From the NCBI RefSeq assembly GCF_015223195.1, contig NZ_JADFUA010000007.1, positions 62,001-126,000 on the forward strand: a DNA stretch of 64,000 bases, in the 5' to 3' direction. Positions 1 to 7,583 of this stretch are shown here, one piece after another. Origin of the DNA: Chitinilyticum piscinae (lineage in GTDB: Bacteria > Pseudomonadota > Gammaproteobacteria > Burkholderiales > Chitinibacteraceae). Below the pieces are notes generated by a model that ran no database searches, was not told the origin of the DNA, and saw nothing but the letters and a program-made list of their open reading frames with translations. Made by a program: the position numbers and the translations under genes. The number at the start of each line of letters is the position of its first letter. The stretch's first letter is position 1.

Positions 1-279
1 CAGGACTCCCGCTTCGCTAGCAGCAATATGTGGTGAAACCGGCGGCTCGAACCGGTAAGGCGACGTCAGGGCACGGTCCGCCTTCAGCGAGCTGGCGCAG
101 GCATGCAATGCCACATCCGAACTCCACAAATCACCATCACGCGCTTCACAGCCAGACGCCACAGGCTTCATCCCGACGGTACGCAGCCCTTGGCGCGCCA
201 GTCCGCGCAGCAACTGTGCGGTTACCACGCTTTTGCCGGCATCGGTATCGGTGCCTGTTATGAATACCACCTTACCCAT
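1..279 (-). CDS. bioD: Dethiobiotin synthetase (BioD), C-terminus beyond window edge
   Basis: The minus strand from the ATG at 279 encodes 93 residues opening with MGKVVFITGTDTDAGKS. This is the ATP-binding P-loop of dethiobiotin synthetase (family GTDTxxGKT/S), followed by the typical MKPVASG segment that lines the substrate pocket. BioD closes the ureido ring of dethiobiotin from diaminopelargonate, CO2 and ATP in the cytoplasm, the penultimate step of biotin synthesis. The frame is open to base 1, so the rest of the gene (normally about 220 residues) lies outside the window. It lies 53 bases downstream of bioC on the same strand, which fits a biotin operon. Confidence 0.9.
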   Translation of the reverse strand, partial: MGKVVFITGTDTDAGKSVVTAQLLRGLARQGLRTVGMKPVASGCEARDGDLWSSDVALHACASSLKADRALTSPYRFEPPVSPHIAASEAGVL

Positions 280-332
280 CAACCTATCACCCTGCACATC
301 AATATTCTTGAGGAAATCAGTCGCATACCCTG

Positions 333-1223
333 CTATTTACGCGGCCTGAACTCGATAATCTGTGCACCGTCGGCAAGCGTCCTGCTGGCTGGTGCATCCG
401 TTTTCCAGGCATGGCCATAGATGACTTCGTAGGTGCATGGCAGCACGCCGTCACGGCGCAATGCCTCATACTGCGCAACCACACGCTGCCAGGCTGCGCG
501 CCCCATCATGCCGCTGCGCCGGCCATGCATGTGATTTGCGGCACCAATGTCCTTCAGATCACGCATGACGGCGCGGGCATCCGGATAAGTCAATGTCAGG
601 TATTCCATATCCATTACCGGGCCGCTGAAACCCTGCTGACCCAATGCATCGCCCAGATCATGCATGTCGATGAACTGGTTGACATGACTGTAACCATCCA
701 CCCCTGCAAAGGCGGTGCGCAATTCATGCAACGTATCCGGCCCCAGGGTCGCGAACAGCAGCAGTCCACCCGGCCTCAAAACCCGACGGAACTCGGCAAA
801 TGCGCGATCCGGCGTATTGCACCACTGCAAAGTCAGACTCGACCAGATGACATCCACCGAGGCATCCGCAAGTGGCAGTGCTTCGATATCGCCACACAGG
901 GGCAGCGCTTTCTGCCGATCCAGCAAGCCGAACAACTGCCGAAACCCCGACTGCTTCTGCTGGACAACTCGCAGCATGCCCGGCGCCAGATCCAGCGCCA
1001 GCAATTCGGCACTACCAAAACGCTGCCTCAGCCCCGGCAGGGCATACCCCGTACCACAACCGGCATCCAGCACCCGGACGGGCTCAATGCGCATCAGCGC
1101 CAGGCGTTCAAGCATGCGGTCGGCGACTTCGCGTTGCAATACCGCTGCAGCATCATACGATTGTGCGGCCCGATCAAACGCGGCTTGCACCGCCTTCTTG
1201 TCGGTATAAAACGCCTCGCTCAT
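333..1223 (-). CDS. bioC: Malonyl-ACP O-methyltransferase BioC
   Basis: This 296-residue protein is a class I SAM-dependent methyltransferase; residues 51-60 read VLDAGCGTGY, the glycine-rich SAM motif. BioC methylates malonyl-ACP so that fatty acid synthesis can build the pimeloyl chain of biotin. Identification as BioC rather than a generic methyltransferase rests on the adjacent bioD and on the N-terminal pattern (KKAVQAAFDRAAQSYD). The ATG at 1223 overlaps the stop of the upstream DedA gene (ATGA), which favours this start over earlier in-frame codons. A GGGTATG motif follows two bases after its TAG stop. Confidence 0.88.
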   Translation of the reverse strand: MSEAFYTDKKAVQAAFDRAAQSYDAAAVLQREVADRMLERLALMRIEPVRVLDAGCGTGYALPGLRQRFGSAELLALDLAPGMLRVVQQKQSGFRQLFGLLDRQKALPLCGDIEALPLADASVDVIWSSLTLQWCNTPDRAFAEFRRVLRPGGLLLFATLGPDTLHELRTAFAGVDGYSHVNQFIDMHDLGDALGQQGFSGPVMDMEYLTLTYPDARAVMRDLKDIGAANHMHGRRSGMMGRAAWQRVVAQYEALRRDGVLPCTYEVIYGHAWKTDAPASRTLADGAQIIEFRPRK

Positions 1224-1867
1224 GCCCCGCCCTTGCGTTGTTGCAGCTTGTGCTGCACGAAATGGATGCACATGGGCAACAAGGAAATTCCAATGATGCC
1301 CAAGACCATCAGGGTAAGATTCTTGCGGATGATCTCGACATTTCCGAAGTAGTACCCCAGCGAGACAAGACTGCCAACCCAGACCAGGGTGCCAAACACA
1401 CTGAAGCCCAGAAATCGCAGATAGGGCATCCTGCCCATCCCGGCAACAAAGGGCGCAAAAGTACGCACGATCGGCACAAAGCGCGCCAGCGTGACCGTTT
1501 TGCCACCATGGCGGGCATAGAATGCCTCGGTGCGCACGAGGTAATCGCGCCGGAAGATTTTCGAATTCGGGTTGCGGAACAGGCGCTCACCCAGCGTTCG
1601 GCCAATCAGGTAATTGGTGCTGTCCCCCAGAATTGCTGCCGCAATCAGCGTTGCCGCCAGGACCAGCGGATCCATTTTCCCGAGCGCAGCCACCAGGCCG
1701 GCGACAAACAGCAGTGAATCGCCCGGCAGAAACGGCATTACAACCAGGCCGGTTTCACAGAAAATGATCAGAAAGAGCATCAGGTAAATCTGCGTGCCAT
1801 ACAACATGGCCCATTGCTCAAGCACCTGATCCAGATGCAGAAACAGATCGATAAAATTGAATTCCAT
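1220..1867 (-). CDS. DedA family (VTT domain) inner-membrane protein
   Basis: The 215-residue hydrophobic protein carries the DedA/SNARE-associated signature FCETGLVVMPFLPGDSLLF near residues 37-55 and several membrane spans. DedA proteins are inner-membrane transporters or flippases implicated in undecaprenyl phosphate or lipid recycling and in membrane homeostasis; the substrate here cannot be told from sequence. The start ATG is preceded by GAGAG at suitable spacing. It overlaps bioC by four bases, so the two are probably co-transcribed although functionally unrelated. Confidence 0.85.
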   Translation of the reverse strand: MEFNFIDLFLHLDQVLEQWAMLYGTQIYLMLFLIIFCETGLVVMPFLPGDSLLFVAGLVAALGKMDPLVLAATLIAAAILGDSTNYLIGRTLGERLFRNPNSKIFRRDYLVRTEAFYARHGGKTVTLARFVPIVRTFAPFVAGMGRMPYLRFLGFSVFGTLVWVGSLVSLGYYFGNVEIIRKNLTLMVLGIIGISLLPMCIHFVQHKLQQRKGGA

Positions 1868-1897
1868 GAGTTCTCTCGCATAGCCCCCAGTAATGGC

Positions 1898-1926
1898 AAA
1901 CGCCGACGAAGCATCGTCGGCGTTTT
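1898..1926 (-). terminator. Hairpin terminator after secF
   Basis: A 9-bp perfect stem (CGCCGACGA / TCGTCGGCG, loop of four) flanked by A and T runs lies between the secF stop and the DedA start. It probably ends the yajC-secD-secF transcript. Confidence 0.7.
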
Positions 1927-1946
1927 GCAGTCATCCCAAATAACGA

Positions 1947-2885
1947 TCAGACGACAGCTTCTTCCTTGATGACGACCGGCTTGGCCATGTTCTCGCGGGA
2001 AACTCCGAACATCAGCAGCAGCGGCGACGCGACCAGTACCGACGAATAGATACCGAACACGATACCGATGGTCAGCGCCATCGAGAAGCCATGCAGGGCG
2101 GCACCACCGAATAGCAGCATGGACAGCACCATCGCTTCGGTGGACGCGTGGGTGATGATGGTACGGCTCATCGTCGCAGTAATGGCATTATCGATCACCT
2201 CCGGAACCGTCTTGCCGCGCATATTGGGCTTGTGAAAATTCTCACGGATCCGGTCAAACACGACGACCGATTCATTCACCGAGTAGCCCAGCACAGCCAG
2301 CACCCCTGCCAGTACGGCCAGCGAGAACTCCCACTGGAAGAAGGCAAAGCAGCCAAGAATGATGACCACGTCGTGCATGTTGGCAATCACGGCTGAAACG
2401 GCGAAGCGCCACTCGAAGCGGATCGCCAGATAAGCGATGATGCCGAGACAGACGATGGTCAATGCGGTCAAGCCATGCGTGACCAGCTCTTCACCCACCG
2501 ACGGGCCGATGAATTCGACCTTCATCACCTTCACGTCGGGACGAGCGGTTTTCAGCACGTTGAACACTTCTTCGGAGATCTGTGCACTGCTCTTGCCCTT
2601 GATGTTCGGCAGACGAACCATTACGTCACGCGCAGTGCCCAGCGACTGGACCTGCGACTCACCGTACTTGAGACCATCGACCTGATGGCGAATCTGCTGA
2701 AAATCCGCCGGCTGCTCATAGCGCAATTCAACAACCGTACCGCCGGTGAATTCGACACCGAAATTGAGGCCTTTGAACACCAGGAAAAAGACGGCAACTA
2801 CAAAGGTCAGCAGCGAAATGGCCGTCGTGAGCTTGCCATAGCTCATGAACGGGATGTCGCGCTTGATATGGAAAAATTCGATCAT
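1947..2885 (-). CDS. secF: Protein translocase subunit SecF
   Basis: SecF pairs with SecD in the inner membrane, where the complex uses proton motive force to pull proteins through SecYEG from the periplasmic side. The 312-residue product has an N-terminal span, a periplasmic region and a C-terminal bundle of spans. It contains VNESVVVFDRIRE, the SecF form of the conserved NDTIVVFDRIRE loop near residue 200, and ends in GIYSSVLVASPLLL. The ATG at 2885 has GGAG seven bases upstream, and the gene starts 13 bases after secD. Confidence 0.96.
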   Translation of the reverse strand: MIEFFHIKRDIPFMSYGKLTTAISLLTFVVAVFFLVFKGLNFGVEFTGGTVVELRYEQPADFQQIRHQVDGLKYGESQVQSLGTARDVMVRLPNIKGKSSAQISEEVFNVLKTARPDVKVMKVEFIGPSVGEELVTHGLTALTIVCLGIIAYLAIRFEWRFAVSAVIANMHDVVIILGCFAFFQWEFSLAVLAGVLAVLGYSVNESVVVFDRIRENFHKPNMRGKTVPEVIDNAITATMSRTIITHASTEAMVLSMLLFGGAALHGFSMALTIGIVFGIYSSVLVASPLLLMFGVSRENMAKPVVIKEEAVV

Positions 2886-2898
2886 TTGCGTACTCCGA

Positions 2899-4728
2899 TT
2901 AGACCGCGAGCGCGGACAGGCGGCGACGGTAGCCGTAAACCAGATTGATCAGGCCACGCGAGAAGAATACGGCGCTGAACATGGAGGTCAGAATGCCCAG
3001 GCAGTGCACGACGGCAAAGCCCTTGACCGCCCCGGAACCGAACAGGAACAGGGCCGCACCGGCAATAAAGGTGGTCACGTTGGAATCCAGAATCGTCGCA
3101 AATGCATGACGATAGCCCTCGGAGATTGCCAGCTGCGGTGTCACACCATTGCGGATTTCCTCACGCACACGCTCATTGATCAGTACGTTCGAGTCGATCG
3201 CCATACCCAAAGCCAGTGCAATCGCGGCGATACCCGGCAGCGTCAGCGTCGCCTGCAGCATCGACAGCAGCGCCAGCAGGAACAGTACGTTCATGCCCAG
3301 GCTGATGGCCGAAACCACACCGAACATGCGGTAGTAAATCATCATGAAGATGGCAATCGCGACAAAACCGTACAGCGTCGAATCAAACCCCTTCTTGATG
3401 TTTTCCTTGCCAAGGCTCGGGCCAATGGTCCGCTCTTCAACGATATTCATCGGTGCGGCCAACGATCCGGCACGCACCAGCAGCGAAATGTCGCTAGCCT
3501 CCTTCACCGTCATGCCACCGCCTTCGATCACGAAGCTGCCCCCCAGTTCGCCGTTGATGCGCGGCGAGGTAATGACTTCGCCCTTGCCCTTTTCGACCAG
3601 CACGATCGCCATGTACTTGCCGACATTCTCGCGGGTCAGATCACGGAAGATGCTGGCTCCCAGCGAATCCAGCTCGATCCCGATCACCGGGTTGTTGTTC
3701 TGGTCATAGCGCGGCTCGGCCTTGACGATGTTGTCACCGGTCAGTTCGACTTCCTTCTTGATCAGGATTTCCTGCACCTGCCCCTTGCGCACGCCAGCCA
3801 TGGGCAGCAGCTCGAAGCCCGCGGGTACATTTCCCTGCTGCGCTTCGGCGATCTTGCCCGGATCCATTTCTGCCATGCGAACCTCGAGAGACGCCGTGCG
3901 TCCCAGGATATCCTTGGCCTTGGCGGTATCCTGCACACCCGGCAACTGGACGACGATACGGCCTTCACCCTGCTGCTGGATGATGGGCTCGGCCACACCC
4001 AGCTCATTCACACGGTTATGCAGTGTGGTGATGTTCTGCGCCACGGCGTCAGTCTTGAGCTGGGCAAGCGAGGCAGGACTGAAGGACGCGACCACCTTGA
4101 AATTGCCCTCGCCCTTGCTCGGGGTGAGCTGCAGATCCGGCATCGCCTTTTTCAGGGCTGCCATGGTCGCATCGACGGTCTGGTCGTCGCGAAGCTGAAT
4201 CGTGATGCTGTCACGATCCACACTTACGCGCCCGTAGCGCACTTTGCCATCCTTGAGTTCACGACGGATGCTGCTGGCAGTCTTCTGCAGCTTCTTGTCC
4301 ACCGCAGCCTTCATGTCCACCTCCAGCAGGAAGTGCACGCCACCACGCAGATCCAGACCGAGGAACATCGGCTTGGCCCCAATCTCAGACAGCCATTGCG
4401 GGGTGTTGGACAAGAGATTGAGGGCAACGATGTAGCTTTCACCCAGCGACTGCTGAATGATGTCCTTGGCCTTGATCTGTTGCTCCACATCCTTGAAGCG
4501 CAGCTTGAGGGTGTCCGCCCCCGGCAGCACGGCGGTAGGTTCAAGCCCGGCTGTTTTCAGATCGGCAAGCACCCGCGCCTGCAGGGCAGCATCCAGCTGG
4601 GCAGATGAGCGAGCGGCGGAAACCTGTACCGCAGGGCTTTCGCCATAAAAATTTGGAAGGGTGTAGAGCAGACCGACGACCAGTGCCACCAGCATCAGGC
4701 CATATTTCCACCAAGGATAACGATTCAT
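2899..4728 (-). CDS. secD: Protein translocase subunit SecD
   Basis: The 609-residue product matches full-length SecD: an N-terminal span (YGLMLVALVVGLLYTLPNF), a large periplasmic region with DLRGGVHFLLEVD, and a C-terminal RND-type membrane domain with GMAIDSNVLINERVREE. SecD and SecF form the accessory complex of the Sec translocon. I chose the ATG at 4728 (MNRYPWWKY) because it gives the family N-terminus and has AGGGGA upstream; an earlier in-frame codon adds 12 non-homologous residues. It sits between yajC and secF in the classical order. Confidence 0.96.
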   Translation of the reverse strand: MNRYPWWKYGLMLVALVVGLLYTLPNFYGESPAVQVSAARSSAQLDAALQARVLADLKTAGLEPTAVLPGADTLKLRFKDVEQQIKAKDIIQQSLGESYIVALNLLSNTPQWLSEIGAKPMFLGLDLRGGVHFLLEVDMKAAVDKKLQKTASSIRRELKDGKVRYGRVSVDRDSITIQLRDDQTVDATMAALKKAMPDLQLTPSKGEGNFKVVASFSPASLAQLKTDAVAQNITTLHNRVNELGVAEPIIQQQGEGRIVVQLPGVQDTAKAKDILGRTASLEVRMAEMDPGKIAEAQQGNVPAGFELLPMAGVRKGQVQEILIKKEVELTGDNIVKAEPRYDQNNNPVIGIELDSLGASIFRDLTRENVGKYMAIVLVEKGKGEVITSPRINGELGGSFVIEGGGMTVKEASDISLLVRAGSLAAPMNIVEERTIGPSLGKENIKKGFDSTLYGFVAIAIFMMIYYRMFGVVSAISLGMNVLFLLALLSMLQATLTLPGIAAIALALGMAIDSNVLINERVREEIRNGVTPQLAISEGYRHAFATILDSNVTTFIAGAALFLFGSGAVKGFAVVHCLGILTSMFSAVFFSRGLINLVYGYRRRLSALAV

Positions 4729-4764
4729 GGGGCTTCCCCTGGGCGTGAAGATCACGCAAAGCAA

Positions 4765-4783
4765 TGGCCGGTCGCGCCGGCCA
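4765..4783. other. Stable hairpin between yajC and secD
   Basis: A 7-bp GC-rich stem (TGGCCGG / CCGGCCA, five-base loop) lies in the 71-base gap between yajC and secD. Its T run is on the plus side, so it does not look like a terminator for this minus-strand operon. It may moderate read-through or protect the transcript; function not shown. Confidence 0.4.
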
Positions 4784-4799
4784 ATTTTTTGTTATGGAC

Positions 4800-5129
4800 T
4801 TACTTGTTGTTCTTGATGGTGCCTTTTTCCAGCTTCTGGCCAATCGCACCACGCTGAACCAGCACTTCCACACCGTCAGCGACTTCGACAGTGACATAGG
4901 CATCGGAGATTTTCACGATCTTGGCGACTGTACCGCCAACGACTACTTCATCACCCTTTTGCAGTGCCTGCAGCATGGACTGGTGCTCCTTGGCTTTCTT
5001 CTGTTGCGGGCGAATGATCAGCAGCCAGAACAGCGCAAAAATCACCACCAGCGGGAGAATCTGAGCAACAAAGGAAGGCGCCTGAGCCGCAGCAGCAGCG
5101 GAATCGGCATAAGCGGGAGCGATAAACAT
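4800..5129 (-). CDS. yajC: Sec translocon accessory protein YajC
   Basis: This 109-residue protein has the YajC layout: a short N-terminus, one membrane span (about residues 20-40), the hallmark IIRPQQKKAKEH just after it, and a small cytoplasmic tail. YajC associates with SecDF and the translocon. The ATG at 5129 gives the family length and has an AGGG-containing site upstream; a GTG nine bases earlier is the alternative. It is the first gene of yajC-secD-secF. Confidence 0.94.
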   Translation of the reverse strand: MFIAPAYADSAAAAAQAPSFVAQILPLVVIFALFWLLIIRPQQKKAKEHQSMLQALQKGDEVVVGGTVAKIVKISDAYVTVEVADGVEVLVQRGAIGQKLEKGTIKNNK

Positions 5130-5265
5130 TGGATACACCCTGTAAGTTGAAAACTGACAAAACGGCCAATCATAGCCCTAGGTGAGGGCAAAATCCACCG
5201 CCACGACCGGCCACGGAACCGCTATCTGACAATCGTCACGAAAAAGGTTCATGCCGCGCGCAAAA

Positions 5266-5302
5266 GCAAAACCCCTGCCACAGCAGTGGTCAGGGGTTTT
5301 GC
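5266..5302 (-). terminator. Terminator of the tRNA-Ile transcript
   Basis: An extended inverted repeat (GCAAAACCCCTG...CAGGGGTTTTGC, with an inner CCAC/GTGG stem) begins just beyond the tRNA 3' end. Read on the minus strand it ends in TTTTGCTTTTG, as expected of an intrinsic terminator for this single-gene transcript. Confidence 0.75.
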
Positions 5303-5307
5303 AGATC

Positions 5308-5637
5308 TGGTGGGCCCCCCGGGAGTCGAACCCGGCACCAACGGATTATGCTTACCAGCTACGGCTTTCGCCGCCCCTTTCGGGTTTGTGGTCTGGACTG
5401 TCTCTTGTCATTACGACCTGCCCGTACAGTCTCTACACGTTCCCGGCCTGCGCCGGGCTTCGCTCGGGATTACCACGGCGACCAGCGCCAGAGGCTTCCC
5501 CGAATTTGAGCAGTTCTACCAACCAGCAGAGCAAACTTGCCAGAAGGCAACCCATACGTCTGAATGCCATACCTATCAAGGCTTAGGCACACATACCCTC
5601 AAGTCCGCTGCTCTAACCAAGCATGAGCTAGAGGCCC
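5308..5637 (-). tRNA. tRNA-Ile(CAU), split by a group I intron
   Basis: Exon 1 (5602-5637) and exon 2 (5308-5350) join to a complete 79-nt tRNA with encoded CCA. The acceptor GGGCCTC pairs with GGGGCCC, the D stem is GCTC/GAGC, the T arm is CCGGG TTCGACT CCCGG, and the anticodon stem GCGGA/TCCGT closes the loop CTCATAA. That loop is the AUA-reading isoleucine tRNA whose C34 is converted to lysidine by TilS. Joining after T33 restores a seven-base loop and leaves the intron ending in G, as group I introns require. The D loop is long (11 nt). Identity depends on the inferred splice sites; a UAU anticodon would need an intron ending in C and is unlikely. Confidence 0.88.
5351..5601 (-). ncRNA. 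Group I self-splicing intron in the tRNA-Ile anticodon loop
   Basis: The roughly 251-nt insert between U33 and C34 has group I core elements in order on the minus strand: a P4-like AAATTCGGGGAAGCC (5493-5507), the P7 5' side GTGTAGAGACTG...CGGG (5421-5438), the P7 3' side AGTCCAGACCACAAACC (5383-5399), two GAAA-capped hairpins (CCC-GAAA-GGG and GGC-GAAA-GCC), and a terminal G. These closely resemble the subgroup IC3 intron known in the tRNA-Ile(CAU) gene of Azoarcus. It has no open frame for a homing endonuclease. A minimal P1 (exon ACU with intron GGU) is possible. Splicing has not been shown. Confidence 0.87.
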
Positions 5638-5685
5638 TTTCAGTTTCCGCCAATTGGCTGTTACACCCTCAACAGAAGGATGCCG

Positions 5686-5714
5686 ATTGTAGTTGAAATG
5701 ACTGGATGCGCCAA
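5686..5714 (-). promoter_or_regulatory. Sigma-70 promoter for the tRNA-Ile gene
   Basis: On the minus strand TTGGCG (5709-5714) and TACAAT (5686-5691) are separated by exactly 17 bases, about 49 bases upstream of the mature tRNA 5' end. This is a strong consensus match in the right place for a monocistronic tRNA. Confidence 0.65.
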
Positions 5715-5720
5715 GCCATG

Positions 5721-5749
5721 TCGACTGGCTTCTTGTCAGTCTGTACATA
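5721..5749 (+). promoter_or_regulatory. Possible sigma-70 promoter for smpB
   Basis: TCGACT (5721-5726) and TACATA (5744-5749) are 17 bases apart on the plus strand upstream of smpB. The match is moderate. The site lies close to the divergent tRNA promoter. Confidence 0.35.
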
Positions 5750-5810
5750 GCCAAGCGCGAGCGGTTTACTTAGAATGTCGCTTTTGCCGCACAGCACAGA
5801 ATCCACCCCC

Positions 5811-6266
5811 ATGGTCATCGCCGATAATCGCAAGGCATTTCACGAGTATTTCATCGAAGAGCGCTTCGAGGCTGGCTTGGTGCTTGAGGGCTGGGAGGTC
5901 AAGGCCATTCGCGCCGGCCGTATCCAGCTCAAGGAATCCTACGTCATCTACAAGAATGGCGAATTCTGGCTCTTCGGCGCCCACATTTCTGCATTACCGA
6001 CCGCATCGACTCACGTCAAGCCGGACCCGACCCGAACACGCAAATTGCTGCTCAAGCAACGAGAAATCGAGCGCCTCGGCGGCAAGGTCGATCGCTCCGG
6101 TTACACCGTGGCAGCGCTCAATCTGCACTACACCCGCGGCTACATCAAACTGGAAATCGGCCTGGCCAAGGGCAAGAAACAGCACGACAAGCGCGAAAGT
6201 GAAAAAGAACGCGAATGGCAACGCGAAAAAGCCAGGCTCGTGCGGAACGAAGTCAAGCGCGGTTAA
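5811..6266 (+). CDS. smpB: SsrA-binding protein SmpB
   Basis: SmpB binds tmRNA and delivers it to stalled ribosomes for trans-translation. The 151-residue product matches from its first residues: [32 protein letters not shown], with [13 protein letters not shown] in the middle and the basic tail [21 protein letters not shown] chose the ATG at 5811 because family proteins begin a few residues before the NxKAFH motif; an ATG at 5775 would add 12 residues, and neither has a clear Shine-Dalgarno. No tmRNA gene is visible in the window, although the two are neighbours in some bacteria. Confidence 0.93.
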   Translation: MVIADNRKAFHEYFIEERFEAGLVLEGWEVKAIRAGRIQLKESYVIYKNGEFWLFGAHISALPTASTHVKPDPTRTRKLLLKQREIERLGGKVDRSGYTVAALNLHYTRGYIKLEIGLAKGKKQHDKRESEKEREWQREKARLVRNEVKRG

Positions 6267-6448
6267 GCGTCCACGACTGTTACATATCCCCCACACTAAC
6301 TAGTCACGCCAGCCAATTGGCGAGACCTGTCACATCTCTTTAACGTTACGATCAGACAATACACCCGTTTCCAAGGCATCGCTGCGGACAGGGGCTACCG
6401 AACCACTGCGTTCAACAAGCCGCAATAACAATCAAATCGGAGAGTTTC

Positions 6449-7537
6449 ATGCAAAAGATCATCGCAGCCGCCGTTGCTGCAGCCTTCCTCGCGCCGGCCG
6501 CCATGGCGGAAGTTACCGTTAGCGGCTCCATCCGCACGGCCATCGACTATGTTGACGTAGACCACGAATCGGAAAAAGACCCTGCCGGAAAAATCCGTAT
6601 TGCAGATCAAAGTTCCCGTATCCGCTTTGCAGGCAAGGACAAATTCGACGATCTGGGCGGCAGCCTGATCTGGCAAGTGGAAAGCGGCGTCAATGTTGGC
6701 TATGGCGGCAGTGCTGGTGTCTTCGGTACCCGCAATACATTTATCGGTTATCAGTTCGCTGACATGGGTACCCTGCGCTTCGGCAAGTACGACAACGCAT
6801 ACAAGAACTGGTCAGGCGATGCAATCCAGGCACTCGACGGCTACTTCAACGATGACTCTGGCTACTTTGGCGGCAGCCGTATCCATCGCCGGATGGGTGA
6901 TCGGATGGATCAGATTGTTTCTTACGAAAGCCCGAAGTGGGCTGGCTTCAATGTTCGTGCCGACATTGATTTCGATCAGAACAAAACCGACATCACAAAC
7001 CAGATGAGCTATACCATTGCTGGTGCATACAAGCATGAATACTTTGCTCTCGGCGCTGCCTACGCACGTGCTGACGACCGCGAAATCAAGCCGGGATCCG
7101 TTAGCTTGAAGAAGGAAAAGGCGGTTGAGGGCACAAGCATTGATGGCTTCATGATCGGCGGATCCGTATTCATTGACGCCTTCACTCTCAGCGCGCTTTA
7201 CGAACGCATCAACTGGGATGATGGCAAAACTGATTACGATCAAGATTCCTACAGCCTTGGCCTGATGTACAAGTGGAACAAACTGACTTTTCAAGGCGCA
7301 TACGCTGTAGCTGATGATGTCTCCGGCAAGGATGATTCTGGTGCCAAGCAGTTCACTATTGGCGCCCGCTATGCGCTAAGCAAGCAAACCAGCATCAACC
7401 TGACCTATGCAAACCTGAACAACGACAAGAATGCGAAGTTCAAGACCGAAGCCTATTACGAGAAGGGCACCCCTAGCGACCCGCTCAATGGCTCCGACCA
7501 ACAACTGATCACCCTGGGCGTTCGCACAGACTTCTAA
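6449..7537 (+). CDS. Gram-negative porin (outer-membrane general porin)
   Basis: The 362-residue protein begins with a 20-residue signal peptide ending AAMA and continues EVTVSGSIRTAIDY, the standard first strand of betaproteobacterial trimeric porins. Alternating strand patterns run to the C-terminal LGVRTDF, whose final Phe is the BAM recognition residue. GGAGAG precedes the ATG at proper distance. It would form a diffusion channel for small hydrophilic solutes. Selectivity cannot be deduced. It is monocistronic, closed by the hairpin at 7554. Confidence 0.9.
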   Translation: MQKIIAAAVAAAFLAPAAMAEVTVSGSIRTAIDYVDVDHESEKDPAGKIRIADQSSRIRFAGKDKFDDLGGSLIWQVESGVNVGYGGSAGVFGTRNTFIGYQFADMGTLRFGKYDNAYKNWSGDAIQALDGYFNDDSGYFGGSRIHRRMGDRMDQIVSYESPKWAGFNVRADIDFDQNKTDITNQMSYTIAGAYKHEYFALGAAYARADDREIKPGSVSLKKEKAVEGTSIDGFMIGGSVFIDAFTLSALYERINWDDGKTDYDQDSYSLGLMYKWNKLTFQGAYAVADDVSGKDDSGAKQFTIGARYALSKQTSINLTYANLNNDKNAKFKTEAYYEKGTPSDPLNGSDQQLITLGVRTDF

Positions 7538-7553
7538 ACCTGGGGACCCCCTA

Positions 7554-7583
7554 TGAAAAACCAGCCTTAAGGCTGGTTTTTCA
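7554..7583. terminator. Bidirectional terminator between porin and M61 peptidase
   Basis: A perfect 13-bp inverted repeat (TGAAAAACCAGCC, loop TTAA, then its complement) has A and T runs on both sides. It ends the porin transcript and also the opposing M61 gene, whose last codons (KNQP) are written in one arm and whose stop codon lies in the loop. Confidence 0.85.

Noticed and set aside
5308-5640. tmRNA (ssrA), suggested by a 330-nt structured RNA with a tRNA-like 3' half next to smpB
   Set aside because: The two ends form a full tRNA-Ile with complete D and anticodon arms, the insert has group I P7 motifs, and no tag reading frame ending in Ala-Ala is present.
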